From Bacteroides pyogenes (GTDB taxonomy: Bacteria > Bacteroidota > Bacteroidia > Bacteroidales > Bacteroidaceae): DNA of 64,000 nucleotides. The notes below the pieces were generated by a model. That model was not told where the DNA came from. It made no database searches and was given only the letters and a program-made list of their open reading frames with translations. Where the stretch lies: contig NZ_JACIDI010000003.1 of the NCBI RefSeq assembly GCF_014196225.1, positions 1 to 64,000 of the forward strand, read 5' to 3'. The first letter of the stretch is position 1; each line of letters begins with the position of its first letter. The translations under genes were made by a program, and so were the position numbers. This document shows positions 10,252 through 19,758 of this stretch, piece after piece.

Positions 10252-11184
10252 TTAGTAGGCTGCACGATATTTGCCTTCTTCTTTGTCTTCCAGCATACTC
10301 AAGTAAGAGGTGTAGCGGGACTCGCTGATGAGGTGCTGTTCTATTGCCTGCCGCACGGCACATCCCGGTTCGTGCCGATGGGAACAGTTGCCGTATTTAC
10401 AGTGGGCGGATGCTTTGAATATTTCGGGAAAGTAATGCCCTATTTCTTCTTCTTCCATATCGAATGTTCCGAATCCCTTGATTCCCGGAGTATCGATAAT
10501 GTAACCTCCTTCGTCTACAGGAAACATTTCGGAGAAAGTAGTAGTGTGCATGCCTTTTTTATGATAGGCGGAGATTTCTCCGGTTTTCAAACTCACTTCG
10601 GGCAGTATGGCGTTGATCAGTGTAGATTTACCCACCCCGGAGTGTCCTGAAAAAAGAGTGATTTTACCTGCCAATTCTTTCTTTATGGTCTCAATTCCGC
10701 TACCTTCCACGGCCGAAATCCGAAAACAGGGATAGCCTATCCCGCCGTATAAATTGGCGAGTGCGTCGAGATAATGCAACTCGTCATCGTTATAGGCATC
10801 TATCTTGTTGAATATAAGCTTCACGGGAATCCGGTAAGCTTCGGCGGATGCGAGAAACCGATCGATGAAAGTCGTGGATGTTTCAGGGTAGTTCACCGTT
10901 ACGATAAGCATGCACTGGTCGAGGTTGGCCGCCAGAATATGCGATTGTTTGGAGAGGTTGGAAGACCGCCGGATGATATAGTTTTTACGGTCTTCTATCT
11001 CATGGATATAGGCTGTTCCTTCCCGGTTGACTGCAATCCGGACACGATCTCCCACAGCCACAGGGTTTGTACTGCGAATCCCTTTCAGGCGAAAGTTACC
11101 TTTGATTTTACATTCAATGGTTCGCCCGTCATCGGTTTTCACCTGATACCAACTTCCCGTGTTCCTGATTACTAATCCCTTCAT
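10252..11184 (-). CDS. rsgA: Ribosome small-subunit-dependent GTPase A
   Basis: 310 residues with the three RsgA parts: an N-terminal OB fold (about 1-70), a circularly permuted GTPase with G4 NKID near residue 120 before G1 GHSGVGKST near 180 and G3 DTPGIKGFG, and a C-terminal zinc domain with Cys/His ligands in [14 protein letters not shown]. Family knowledge: it checks late maturation of the 30S subunit. It lies downstream of frr on the same strand but 362 bases away. Confidence 0.96.
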   Translation of the reverse strand: MKGLVIRNTGSWYQVKTDDGRTIECKIKGNFRLKGIRSTNPVAVGDRVRIAVNREGTAYIHEIEDRKNYIIRRSSNLSKQSHILAANLDQCMLIVTVNYPETSTTFIDRFLASAEAYRIPVKLIFNKIDAYNDDELHYLDALANLYGGIGYPCFRISAVEGSGIETIKKELAGKITLFSGHSGVGKSTLINAILPEVSLKTGEISAYHKKGMHTTTFSEMFPVDEGGYIIDTPGIKGFGTFDMEEEEIGHYFPEIFKASAHCKYGNCSHRHEPGCAVRQAIEQHLISESRYTSYLSMLEDKEEGKYRAAY

Positions 11185-11479
11185 GCTTCGGTTAGTTATT
11201 TATTGTTCGATTATAAGATCGGTAGATACAGTTTCTTCTTTTGAACCGTTTTCTGCCAATCCAGTGAGGGCTGTCGAAGAAGCTATGTGCTTGGCAGTGG
11301 ATAGAACATTGGTCTGGCAATCCGTAATTTTAAGAAAAAACGTTTTCCATCACTTGGCTTCTGATTGGCCTGCTCGTGAAGTGGGAATTTCCGTTCAATC
11401 TGATGCTTCCGGAGAGTTCGGACGTCTACCGGCTCGTTTAGCTGTGATTCGATTGTATCTTAGAAAAATGGAGAGTTGA
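11159..11479 (+). CDS. Possible small protein of unknown function
   Basis: An open frame of 106 codons runs antisense to the start of rsgA and then through the rsgA-frr gap. Its codon choice from about 11260 on (gaa, gga, cgt, gct) looks like a real gene, and it ends at the base of a terminator-like hairpin. The true start could be the ATG at 11285 (64 codons). No domain is recognised. It may equally be a fortuitous frame. Confidence 0.25.
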   Translation: MFLITNPFMLRLVIYCSIIRSVDTVSSFEPFSANPVRAVEEAMCLAVDRTLVWQSVILRKNVFHHLASDWPAREVGISVQSDASGEFGRLPARLAVIRLYLRKMES

Positions 11480-11524
11480 GAAGGAGTGCGGCATTAATAG
11501 CGCAGTCAGCTCTTAACTCTCCAT
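11468..11524. terminator. Terminator hairpin between rsgA and frr
   Basis: A 10-bp perfect inverted repeat (ATGGAGAGTT with AACTCTCCAT) has a T run on the plus side and a T-rich stretch on the minus side, so it could end frr transcripts and any plus-strand transcript. It begins 23 bases after the frr stop. Confidence 0.6.
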
Positions 11525-11546
11525 TTCTTTTTTCTGAAGTCTGCTT

Positions 11547-12107
11547 TTACACAGTCATGATTTCTTTGTCTTTCTCCGCAAGCATATCCTCTATCTGCTT
11601 GATATACTTATCGTGGATTTTCTGAAGCTTGGCTTCCGCGTTTTTTTGTTCGTCTTCCGCCAATCCGTCTTTTACAGCTTTTTTCAGAGAGTCGATGCTG
11701 TCGCGGCGGGCATTCCGGACACTGACTTTCGCCGTTTCACCCTCTCCTTTGCATTGTTTTGCCAATTGTTTGCGGCGTTCTTCAGTCAAAGGAGGAATAC
11801 CGATGCGGATAATCTCTCCGTTGTTTTCGGGCATGATGCCGAGATCGGAGTCGATGATGGCTTTTTCGATCACACGGAACATGCTTTTATCCCAAGGTTT
11901 GATGGCAATGCTGCGGGCATCCGGAGTAGTAACGGCTGCTACATTGCTGATGGGTACCATACTTCCGTAAGAGTCTACCCGGATACCATCCAATAGTCGG
12001 GTACTTGCTTTGCCGGCACGGATATGTGCAAGCGCTTCTTCGAGATACATAATGGCCATGTCCATCTTTTCTTGTGCATGGTCAAGGCAAGTTTTTACGT
12101 CTACCAT
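11547..12107 (-). CDS. frr: Ribosome recycling factor
   Basis: 186 residues, the standard RRF length. The three-helix bundle plus beta domain is recognisable from VRAGKAS-type residues near 30-36 (IRAGKASTRLLDGI), IPPLTEERRKQL near 105 and the C-terminal coiled coil ending in EDMLAEKDKEIMTV. Family knowledge: with EF-G it splits the post-termination ribosome. The gene has its own promoter and is not next to pyrH here. Confidence 0.98.
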   Translation of the reverse strand: MVDVKTCLDHAQEKMDMAIMYLEEALAHIRAGKASTRLLDGIRVDSYGSMVPISNVAAVTTPDARSIAIKPWDKSMFRVIEKAIIDSDLGIMPENNGEIIRIGIPPLTEERRKQLAKQCKGEGETAKVSVRNARRDSIDSLKKAVKDGLAEDEQKNAEAKLQKIHDKYIKQIEDMLAEKDKEIMTV

Positions 12108-12150
12108 ATCTTTTTTGATCTTTTAAGTTGCTATTCGATTGAATGATTAG

Positions 12151-12181
12151 CAAAAGTATATTATTTTTTGCTTATCTGCAA
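12151..12181 (-). promoter_or_regulatory. Promoter of frr
   Basis: Read on the minus strand, TACTTTTG (12158-12151) lies 20 bases after TTG (12181-12179). It overlaps the 3' end of the upstream transporter gene. Confidence 0.6.
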
Positions 12182-13072
12182 CAGCACACTCATCTTTTTT
12201 ATGACCGGCTTGCCGATGATGATGAGGGTTACGGCAGTTATAATCATCGCAATGCCGATGATTAACCGGGGAGTAAGTTTCTCGTTGAAGAGGAGCACGC
12301 CGAAAAACAAGGCCGTCACAGGCTCCAATGCGCCCAATATGGCAGTCGGTGTAGAGCCGATATAATGAACAGCCATTGCCGTGCATACCAACGAGACGGC
12401 AGTGGGCAGAATAGCCAGGGCGAATATGTCTCCCCATAGCCATGCGGACGGAATAGCCTGAAGCTCCGTGCAGAAGTTCAAGCGCACAATATATACCGAC
12501 AAGCCGAAAAGGAGGGCGTAGAACGTAAGTTTGGCTGTCGGCATTTGTTTTAGGGTAGAGCGATTCACTCCTATAATATATATGGCGTAAGAGAGCGAAG
12601 AAAGCAGAACAAAAATGATGCCGACAGTGGATAAAGGCTTTTCCCCGTCTCCTTGGTACAATAAACCGATGCCCGACAATGCCAGCATGATGGAAAAGAC
12701 TGTAATGCCCGAAATCTTCTCTTTAAAAAACAGTCCCATGATTACCGCTACCATGACCGGGTAAACAAACAATATGGTTGAGGCAATTCCGGCATCCATG
12801 TGCTTGTAGCTCATAAATAAGAACAGAGAGGAAAAAGAAAAAAGAAATCCCATGATGACCAATGGCAGGATGTCATTCTTTTTAATGGCGAAAGATTGAT
12901 GTTGGAGTTTCATCAAAACAGCCAATACGATGGCGGCTAATAAATAGCGATAGAATAGTACGCTGTCTACGCTCATGCCGGCTGCGTATAGGGGGAGTGT
13001 AAAAAGCGGATTCATACCGTAGCTGGCTGCGGCGATTGCTCCGTAAATAAAGCCCTTGGTTCTGTTGTTCAT
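12161..13072 (-). CDS. EamA/DMT-superfamily inner-membrane transporter
   Basis: 303 residues with about ten hydrophobic segments in two EamA halves (roughly 5-140 and 155-290). The conserved second-half pattern GSTPTAILGALEPVTALFFGVLLFNEKL is split here by position near residues 238-265. Family knowledge: DMT carriers export metabolites, amino acids or drugs. The substrate cannot be told. A short basic tail (KKMSVLLQISKK) follows the last membrane helix. It has its own promoter. Confidence 0.88.
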   Translation of the reverse strand: MNNRTKGFIYGAIAAASYGMNPLFTLPLYAAGMSVDSVLFYRYLLAAIVLAVLMKLQHQSFAIKKNDILPLVIMGFLFSFSSLFLFMSYKHMDAGIASTILFVYPVMVAVIMGLFFKEKISGITVFSIMLALSGIGLLYQGDGEKPLSTVGIIFVLLSSLSYAIYIIGVNRSTLKQMPTAKLTFYALLFGLSVYIVRLNFCTELQAIPSAWLWGDIFALAILPTAVSLVCTAMAVHYIGSTPTAILGALEPVTALFFGVLLFNEKLTPRLIIGIAMIITAVTLIIIGKPVIKKMSVLLQISKK

Positions 13073-13106
13073 TGTTTTTTCTGCTTTATGAAATATAAAA
13101 AGTCCG

Positions 13107-13138
13107 CAAAGGTACGTAGTTTGGCTATGATAAACAAA
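13107..13138 (-). promoter_or_regulatory. Promoter of the DMT transporter
   Basis: On the minus strand TACCTTTG (13114-13107) is preceded by TTTG (13138-13135) at a 20-base spacing. The sequence around the -7 box (GTACCTTTGCGGACTTT on the minus strand) recurs 200 bases upstream at 13301-13317. Confidence 0.65.
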
Positions 13139-13188
13139 TGTTTAGCGATTTTGCTTGTATCAATTCAACAATAAATTGCCGAAAACGG

Positions 13189-13230
13189 AATTCACTCTCG
13201 CCACAACCGTTTTTGTGAGAAGAGTGAATT
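13189..13230. other. Long imperfect hairpin in the intergenic region
   Basis: AATTCACTCT (13189-13198) pairs with AGAGTGAATT (13221-13230), and an inner CACAA pairs with TTGTG. The position, between the ClbS-like gene and the DMT gene, suits a terminator of the former or the 3' end of a small RNA. Confidence 0.5.
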
Positions 13231-13319
13231 TGTTAACTGGAGACTTGTCAGACGGTCCTGCATGTATGGCAAAAGGAGGGTTCCCTTAAGTATATCCCGA
13301 AAGTCCGCAAAGGTACGCT

Positions 13320-13844
13320 TTACCGCTTAGAGGAACGTGAAGGCAATTCTTTGTAATGCTTCTTGACCTTCTTTATCGCCCAGTCGTAATGGCTGGAAGT
13401 AGCCGATACGCAATAGCTGCCGAGACTGGTTGTACCCGTCCAGGAAAAATATTTATTGGTAAACAACTCTTCGTTTGTAAAATCTTCCATCAGAGCCATT
13501 ACCCGGGTGTGGCTTTCTAATAGCATCTCAGTGGCTTTGTTCAGAGGTGTTTTCTGATGCTTCTCCCAGAAAGCGATATTCATTTGAGGATATGTTTTCC
13601 AATTGTAGGGCGTAGGCAGAAAAGCGGTATTTTTCCCTGCCAAGTTGGAATTTATCCAGTTGATCAGTAGTTGATGCCATTCGTAAAGGTGAACCAAAAC
13701 GTCGCGAATGTTTCGGTCTCTGTCTTCGAAAGAGAATGTGAGCATCCTCTCTTCTTGTGTCATGGAGTCGATAAGGCTGAAGAGCTTATCGAAATTGGTT
13801 TTGCTGCTTTGCAGCAGTTGCTCTTTTGTTGTCGGGCGTGCCAT
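13320..13844 (-). CDS. ClbS/DfsB-family four-helix bundle protein
   Basis: 174 residues. The N-terminus MARPTTKEQLL, the segment RDVLVHLYEWHQLLINWI (around residues 47-64) and the YNWKTYPQMN region match the ClbS/DfsB (DUF1706, DinB-like) family. Family knowledge: the founding member ClbS hydrolyses the cyclopropane warhead of colibactin and protects its producer. Relatives occur in bacteria that do not make colibactin. No toxin or biosynthesis gene is nearby. It is monocistronic with a leader of about 100 bases. Its role here, whether self-protection against foreign colibactin or another small-molecule reaction, is inference. Confidence 0.85.
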   Translation of the reverse strand: MARPTTKEQLLQSSKTNFDKLFSLIDSMTQEERMLTFSFEDRDRNIRDVLVHLYEWHQLLINWINSNLAGKNTAFLPTPYNWKTYPQMNIAFWEKHQKTPLNKATEMLLESHTRVMALMEDFTNEELFTNKYFSWTGTTSLGSYCVSATSSHYDWAIKKVKKHYKELPSRSSKR

Positions 13845-14028
13845 AATTTCTTATTTTATAGGTTTGGCTCTTGTCATTTATGTATCGGTTTCCTTTTTCG
13901 GAAAAGAGCGGTTTTTGGTTACGATTAAAGACTCTTCCGCATCGGATTATGGCAAAGTTACGTATTATTCCCAATAATTCATTGTTCGGCTGCGCTGTTT
14001 TTCTCCCTTTCTTCCTTAAACTGCCTTT

Positions 14029-15108
14029 TTATGTGCACCGCCTGTATAATGTTATGAAAACACCTAAGGCTGCCAGTATTATAAGTAATGTAATCCCGAA
14101 TGCCCAATAGTTAACCACTCTCGACTTGGCTGTAAGCATATAATCACCTGCCAAAAGGCGGAAAGCGTTTACTCGCCAGGCAGCCGTATCTTTGTCTATA
14201 ATCCCGGCATTGGAGGAAATAAGCTTGCCGGGCATGATTAGCTCGAATCGTATATTGTGATAGAAGACATTGATGAAACCGATTCTTTTTTCATACGTTG
14301 TCTCTATTTCTTCTTGTTTGGCTTTATAAAGTCGGGAGAAATAGTCTGTTTGGCAGGTTTGATCGAGAAAACCACATATTGCTTCAGGTGCTGTTTTTTC
14401 CAACTGATCTACTCCTTCCAGATGCTTTTTGTAAACAACTTCTTTCAGCTTTTCCCATTGATGCGTATATGTGGTATCGTTTTGGGCGAGCGCGAAGTGA
14501 CGAATGACTTCACTACTGATTTCATAAAGGTTTCGGATATACCATGCCATGAACTTCGATTCGATATGGCTCAAATGCTCGTTTGCTTCCATGCCGTTTA
14601 AATTGGTATAGAATGTATTGTCTCCTCGAAGCCATAAAGTTTGTTCCGCTTTGTTCAAATAGTTGTCGAGAGGAACCGGGCCTTTGTCGGGAAGTTCTTT
14701 GTAGGTAGCTGTATATGTATAATAGGTATAAAACCATTTGAATCTTTTTTTTAGTTGTTCTTGCGGAACTGCCAATGGATACGCATATTCTTTGTCCTTA
14801 GATACGGAAAAGCATTGTCCGTTTACTGCGGAGATTTTTCTATATGCTTTTATATTCAATTTCTCTTGTGCTCCCCAAAAATCGAGTACAATACCGGAAT
14901 CCAAATCTTCTACTTGCCAATCGGCTCCTGTTTGAAACAGAAATGGATTGTGGAACCCTTCTTTTGTTTGGCGAACCGAATCGGTATGTGTGTACACCTC
15001 TCTATACATGCTTCCGTCGCCCGCAATTCGTGAAACCATCCGATAGTGACTGTCGCATGAAACCATAAGGCATAACAATGTAGCTGTGATAAGAATATTC
15101 GTTTTCAT
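14029..15108 (-). CDS. TM-anchored lipoprotein of an ECF sigma operon, unknown function
   Basis: 359 residues from ATG 15108. A longer frame to 15375 is only overlap with the upstream gene. The start codon shares ATGA with the stop of the preceding gene, which supports translational coupling. A lipoprotein signal ends at MVSCDS. The body has many aromatic and charged residues and no known domain. The C-terminus has a membrane helix (WAFGITLLIILAALGVFITL) followed by a basic end. It is the last gene of the operon and may be the sensor or target of the sigma pathway, which is inference. Confidence 0.8.
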   Translation of the reverse strand: MKTNILITATLLCLMVSCDSHYRMVSRIAGDGSMYREVYTHTDSVRQTKEGFHNPFLFQTGADWQVEDLDSGIVLDFWGAQEKLNIKAYRKISAVNGQCFSVSKDKEYAYPLAVPQEQLKKRFKWFYTYYTYTATYKELPDKGPVPLDNYLNKAEQTLWLRGDNTFYTNLNGMEANEHLSHIESKFMAWYIRNLYEISSEVIRHFALAQNDTTYTHQWEKLKEVVYKKHLEGVDQLEKTAPEAICGFLDQTCQTDYFSRLYKAKQEEIETTYEKRIGFINVFYHNIRFELIMPGKLISSNAGIIDKDTAAWRVNAFRLLAGDYMLTAKSRVVNYWAFGITLLIILAALGVFITLYRRCT

Positions 15109-15533
15109 CTGTCCTCCTGTTTTAAACGGTTTTCTTTTAAAAAGATTTTTTTCTGTGTTTCGCGCAGTTTGTGTTGCTGTGCATATCGCTCCCACAGGTA
15201 AGAGTTTTTTTCCACAAGTTTCATTTGTTGCCAATTGGTCGGTAGAGAAATGTCCGGATTGCTTCTCCTGTAGTTTTGTATGCATTGCTTCTCTATATCG
15301 AGCGAGAGCGGAGGGAAGCAAACGCCATGGACAAACAGCAATATCAATAGTGTTGCGGCTATGCTCGCTATCCAACTTGCGGTAAGAAAGAGTTTCCGCT
15401 TCCTGCTTTTCTCATCTGTGCGGGAAATAGCGTCGGAAATACTTTTTATCAGCTCCTCCGGATTCTTTACCACAGGCTGTCTGTTTCTGATTTCGGACAG
15501 CCAGATTTCATATTGTTCTTTTTTCTCTTTCAT
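15105..15533 (-). CDS. Single-pass membrane protein, candidate anti-sigma factor
   Basis: 142 residues: a cytosolic N-terminal part of about 45 residues, one membrane helix (LFLTASWIASIAATLLILLFVHGV, near 47-70, split by position) and a charged C-terminal coil. Size, topology and position directly after an ECF sigma gene, with a 4-bp ATGA overlap on each side, fit an anti-sigma factor. The usual zinc-binding HxxxCxxC motif is absent, so this would be a non-ZAS type, or a protein under the control of the sigma factor. Confidence 0.7.
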   Translation of the reverse strand: MKEKKEQYEIWLSEIRNRQPVVKNPEELIKSISDAISRTDEKSRKRKLFLTASWIASIAATLLILLFVHGVCFPPLSLDIEKQCIQNYRRSNPDISLPTNWQQMKLVEKNSYLWERYAQQHKLRETQKKIFLKENRLKQEDR

Positions 15534-16090
15534 ATGTCCATAGATAGTTGATTCATTTTTTCGCGTATATTTTTCCGAGCCAGATATAAATTGCTTTTTA
15601 TCTTTTCGGCAGATAGTCCGGTGATAGCTTCTACTTCCTGCACTTCGAGTTCTTCGACGTCGCGCAGAATGAAAATTTGTCTTTGCCGGGGAGGCAACTC
15701 GCCGGTGTATCGCAAAATGAGCTCTTTCAATTGTCGGTTGTGGAGGTTTTCCTCGATGTCATCGCCCGATGGCATGTTTGTAACGGAGGCAAAAGAATGT
15801 TCCGGTTCTATGGGAAAACGATGGTATGAACGTAAGCGATCATAGCAGGTGTTGGAAGCTATTTTATAGATCCAAGTGGAAAATCGGTATGCTCTGTCGT
15901 ATGTTTTCAAAGCGAGCCATACTTTTATGAAAGTCTCTTGTACGGCGTCTCTGGCTTCTTCTTCGTTGCAAAGTAACCGGAAAGCAAACCGGAATACCAA
16001 TGCTTGGTATTTGGCAACCAAACAAGCGAATGCTTTTTTGTCTCCTTTTCTCCCACGGTCTATCAGCTCTTGTATTTTTTCCTGATTCAT
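15530..16090 (-). CDS. ECF RNA polymerase sigma factor
   Basis: 186 residues with sigma region 2 (about 20-90, including FRLLCNEEEARDAVQETFIKVW, split by position) and region 4 (about 125-180, with LPPRQRQIFILRDVEELEVQEV). Both domains are complete. It is not next to a FecR/SusC cassette but heads a three-gene overlapping operon with two membrane proteins, so it probably responds to a cell-envelope signal. A TATATTTG -7 box on the minus strand at 16162-16155 can drive the operon. Confidence 0.92.
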   Translation of the reverse strand: MNQEKIQELIDRGRKGDKKAFACLVAKYQALVFRFAFRLLCNEEEARDAVQETFIKVWLALKTYDRAYRFSTWIYKIASNTCYDRLRSYHRFPIEPEHSFASVTNMPSGDDIEENLHNRQLKELILRYTGELPPRQRQIFILRDVEELEVQEVEAITGLSAEKIKSNLYLARKNIREKMNQLSMDI

Positions 16091-16179
16091 CGTTTTTTGT
16101 TCTTCTCTATTATATGATACGCGGTAAAACGCGACAGGTCGATTGTAGAACGCTCAAATATACGAAATATATAAAAAAA

Positions 16180-16208
16180 CTGCCTCTGTCTTTTTTGACA
16201 GGAGGCAG
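16180..16208 (-). terminator. Terminator of enolase
   Basis: On the minus strand CTGCCTC-C-TGTC pairs with GACAGAGGCAG around a six-A loop and is followed by seven T residues. It lies 55 bases beyond the eno stop and just in front of the sigma-operon promoter. Confidence 0.8.
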
Positions 16209-16263
16209 TCTGAAGAAATATAATCGATAGATTTATCTTCTTCTAATGTGCAGAGAAGCGGAT

Positions 16264-17605
<1,342 letters not shown>

Positions 17606-17860
17606 TCACTATAAATAGGTATTGTCTTCGTTCGCTTTCATTATATATGGTTAGCCGGCTATATAAATAACGGTAAAAGAGAGTTTTTGTTTTCGTCTTA
17701 AAGGTTGCTTTACCACAAAACTGACTTTGAGGCTTGTTTTCGAGCGGTTGATAATTTACGGCGGGTAAAGAAAGGTGTCGCTCTTTTATCAACCCGATTT
17801 GCTCCGGGCGCTGTTTTTTTTCGTTGCATTAGTAAAATCAAGACGTTTCCTTAAACAATT

Positions 17861-17932
17861 CATTCGTCTTTCGTCTGTGTTTTATTCGTCTCCCATTCGG
17901 CAGACGAATAAAACACAGACGAAAGACGAATG
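17861..17932. repeat. Perfect 31-bp inverted repeat with a 10-base loop
   Basis: Bases 17861-17891 are the exact reverse complement of 17902-17932. The loop is CCCATTCGGC. Each arm itself contains ATTCGTCT-like words repeated (starting at 17862, 17871 with TCGTCTGTG, and 17884), and a further partial copy (CGGCAGACGAATAA) lies at 17942-17955. No T run follows on either strand, so it is not a standard terminator. Bases 17606-18072 around it hold no credible gene. Confidence 0.9.
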
Positions 17933-18072
17933 GGATACGATCGGCAGACGAATAACTTTTACTATAAAAAGAGTAAGCTGTTGCAGTGCGAGGAGCAATG
18001 TGTCATTCTTAACGGCAGTATTTCCCATTTACACAAAAGATTTTATAGTGCCAACTTGAAGAAGAACCATTG

Positions 18073-18240
18073 TTAGTTTTTTCTTTTTAGAAACAACTGT
18101 TTGATTGTTAATCCAATAATTATGAAACCTAAAACTATTGTTATTACAATGAAAAAAGTACCATGAAACGTTGTTATAATCCCCAAAAAACTCCAGTATA
18201 GGAATAATTTCATAATTCTATGCCAAACATTGTCTTTCAT
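18073..18240 (-). CDS. Small two-helix membrane protein, copy 1 of a duplicated family
   Basis: 55 residues beginning MKDNVWHRIMKLFLYW. It is almost wholly hydrophobic, with a helix near 10-32 and a second near 33-48, and ends QLFLKRKN. It is the close paralogue of the gene at 32462-32662 (the first 54 residues differ at about 7 positions, all conservative). It lies 9 bases after the end of the broken lipoprotein gene at 18250-19216, and the other copy sits in the same position after a remnant of the same lipoprotein. The protein frame is intact while the partner has decayed. The function is unknown. Size and context would suit an immunity or membrane-partner protein, which is inference. Confidence 0.65.
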   Translation of the reverse strand: MKDNVWHRIMKLFLYWSFLGIITTFHGTFFIVITIVLGFIIIGLTIKQLFLKRKN

Positions 18241-18249
18241 AAGAGTTAC

Positions 18250-19216
18250 TTACTTGTTCCAGAAATAGGCACTATTAACAGATACAGAAATCATCATATA
18301 TAGTTTTTCTTTTTCTGTATCCGTTAAATTTTCCAACCTCTCTATTTAATATAACTATTTGCAATAAAAATTACTTCATTTATATTGCTAGGATAAGTAT
18401 TATATATTTCTGTATATAAATCATAATAATTTTTTCGCTTTCAGTTAATAATGTATTAGTACCTTCAAAAAGAGTACTACTTTCAAATGTATTATTAACA
18501 TAAGAGGTCGAGACTTCATTCATAACATTGTCACATAATTGAGAAAACTGCTCATTTTTTTAATACTGCACTTTCCATTTTCTGATAATCATTAGAAACT
18601 ACATTTGTAGTAGTTTGAAGGCTTTCTTGTACCAAAAGAGTTTCATTGTCCAGCTGTATTGCCGGATTGGTCGTTGTTGAGCATCTCGTAATGATAGCTG
18701 GAGTTTCATTTGTATATTCTAAGATTGAATTATGTAAGCCGCCCATAATATTAATATATTTGAATTTTTCAGGAAAGTTCAATTTAATATAAGTAATCTA
18801 GAAGAAAAGTTTGATATAGAGGCTTTATTGGCAACAGCATCAAAAGCAGCAAAAGAAGCACCTGCTCCGCATATAATTCCTCCTACAGCACAGGCAACAA
18901 CCCCACCTGTACCTCCAGTCGCTATCCCTATTAATCCTGCAATTTCTTTCGTTGCCGAAATACCTGAACCTGCACCCGCAATGTCAGCCCCGGTAACAAT
19001 TAACGCTTTTTTAAATGAATCCCAGAAACCTCTAGTTGAGACATAATCAGTTGAAGAATGGGGTGCGTTGAGAAGAGAATCATTGAAAGTTTGAAACATT
19101 TGAGCAATGCTATTCACTTCAAGTTGAACATTATCCAAAATTGAATGCTCAGAGTTATCACAAGCACAACAAACTGTAATTAAGAGCAATAATAACATTT
19201 TCTTTTTATGATGCAT
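18250..19216 (-). pseudogene. Frameshifted lipoprotein gene with a glycine-rich hydrophobic segment
   Basis: The start at 19216 encodes a lipoprotein signal (MHHKKKMLLLLLITVCCACDN, shown here only as context: cysteine at residue 17-19), a polar stretch, then a glycine-rich hydrophobic segment near residues 75-125 (GLIGIATGGTGG, GGIICGAGASFAAF). The frame stops at 18779, continues in a second frame 18782-18552 (NFPEKFKYINIMGG onward), in a third (NEQFSQLCDNVMNEVSTSYV) to about 18430, a fourth (LYTEIYNTYPSNINEVIF) and a last one ending SVNSAYFWNK at 18250. Joined, they make about 320 residues. At least four shifts argue for a true pseudogene over a single sequencing error. The glycine-zipper segment resembles membrane-inserting proteins, but no family is recognised. 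Confidence 0.65.
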
Positions 19217-19758
19217 AAATTTGAATTAAACAATATAGAAATAAAAGATTTAGTCCTTTATTGATTCAAGTTTCGCAAGTTCAACCTGCTAGTTTTAATT
19301 TGCAAATATCGTAGATATGGTTCATCTCATCCGATCTGTTAATCATAACATCATAGATATCCTCATCGACCAAACCGAAGAGGTTTGCCATTGCTATGAT
19401 CAGTTTTTTGAGTGCTCCTCATATTTTTTCTACTATTGATTAATATTCAAACTTTAATGATACTCGATGCAACAAAAAAATATCATCTACATTGCTACAC
19501 TTCTTATATAGATCTCGAAAATAGGATTTTTTCTAGAAATTTGCAAGAAAACGTACGTAAATATTTGGTTTTTCTTCCATTTTGATGCTAAATTCTTTAT
19601 TTCTTTTCTTTGATGTGAAAAAACTGAGCGAAAAATCTGAAACTTCGCGGATTACTTTTTTACAGGACAATTTCTTTTTTATACTTTTGCACCATCTTTT
19701 TTTAAAAAAATATCATTTTACGAGGATATTGAAAATATAACCAAGAGGGACAAACAAC
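19217..19758. other. Intergenic region shared in part with a second locus
   Basis: No gene is seen. Bases about 19505-19613 resemble 32805-32894 at the second lipoprotein/membrane-protein locus. On the minus strand about 19414-19305 reads as a short open stretch (ALKKLIIAMANLFGLVDEDI then YDVMINRSDEMNHIYDICKL), possibly the tail of another lost gene. The promoter of the PurF-like gene is at the right end. Confidence 0.5.
19682..19689 (+). promoter_or_regulatory. -7 element of the PurF-like gene
   Basis: TACTTTTG matches TAnnTTTG. The -33 region is only T-rich. The predicted leader is about 60 bases. Confidence 0.55.

Noticed and set aside
15109..15375. N-terminal extension of the 359-residue lipoprotein
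   Set aside because: It overlaps the coding frame of the upstream gene. The lipobox signal begins at ATG 15108 with an ATGA overlap.
17775..18059. A 94-codon plus-strand frame across the 31-bp inverted repeat
   Set aside because: Its composition follows the repeat, it has no homologous features, and the inverted repeat fully explains the open stretch.
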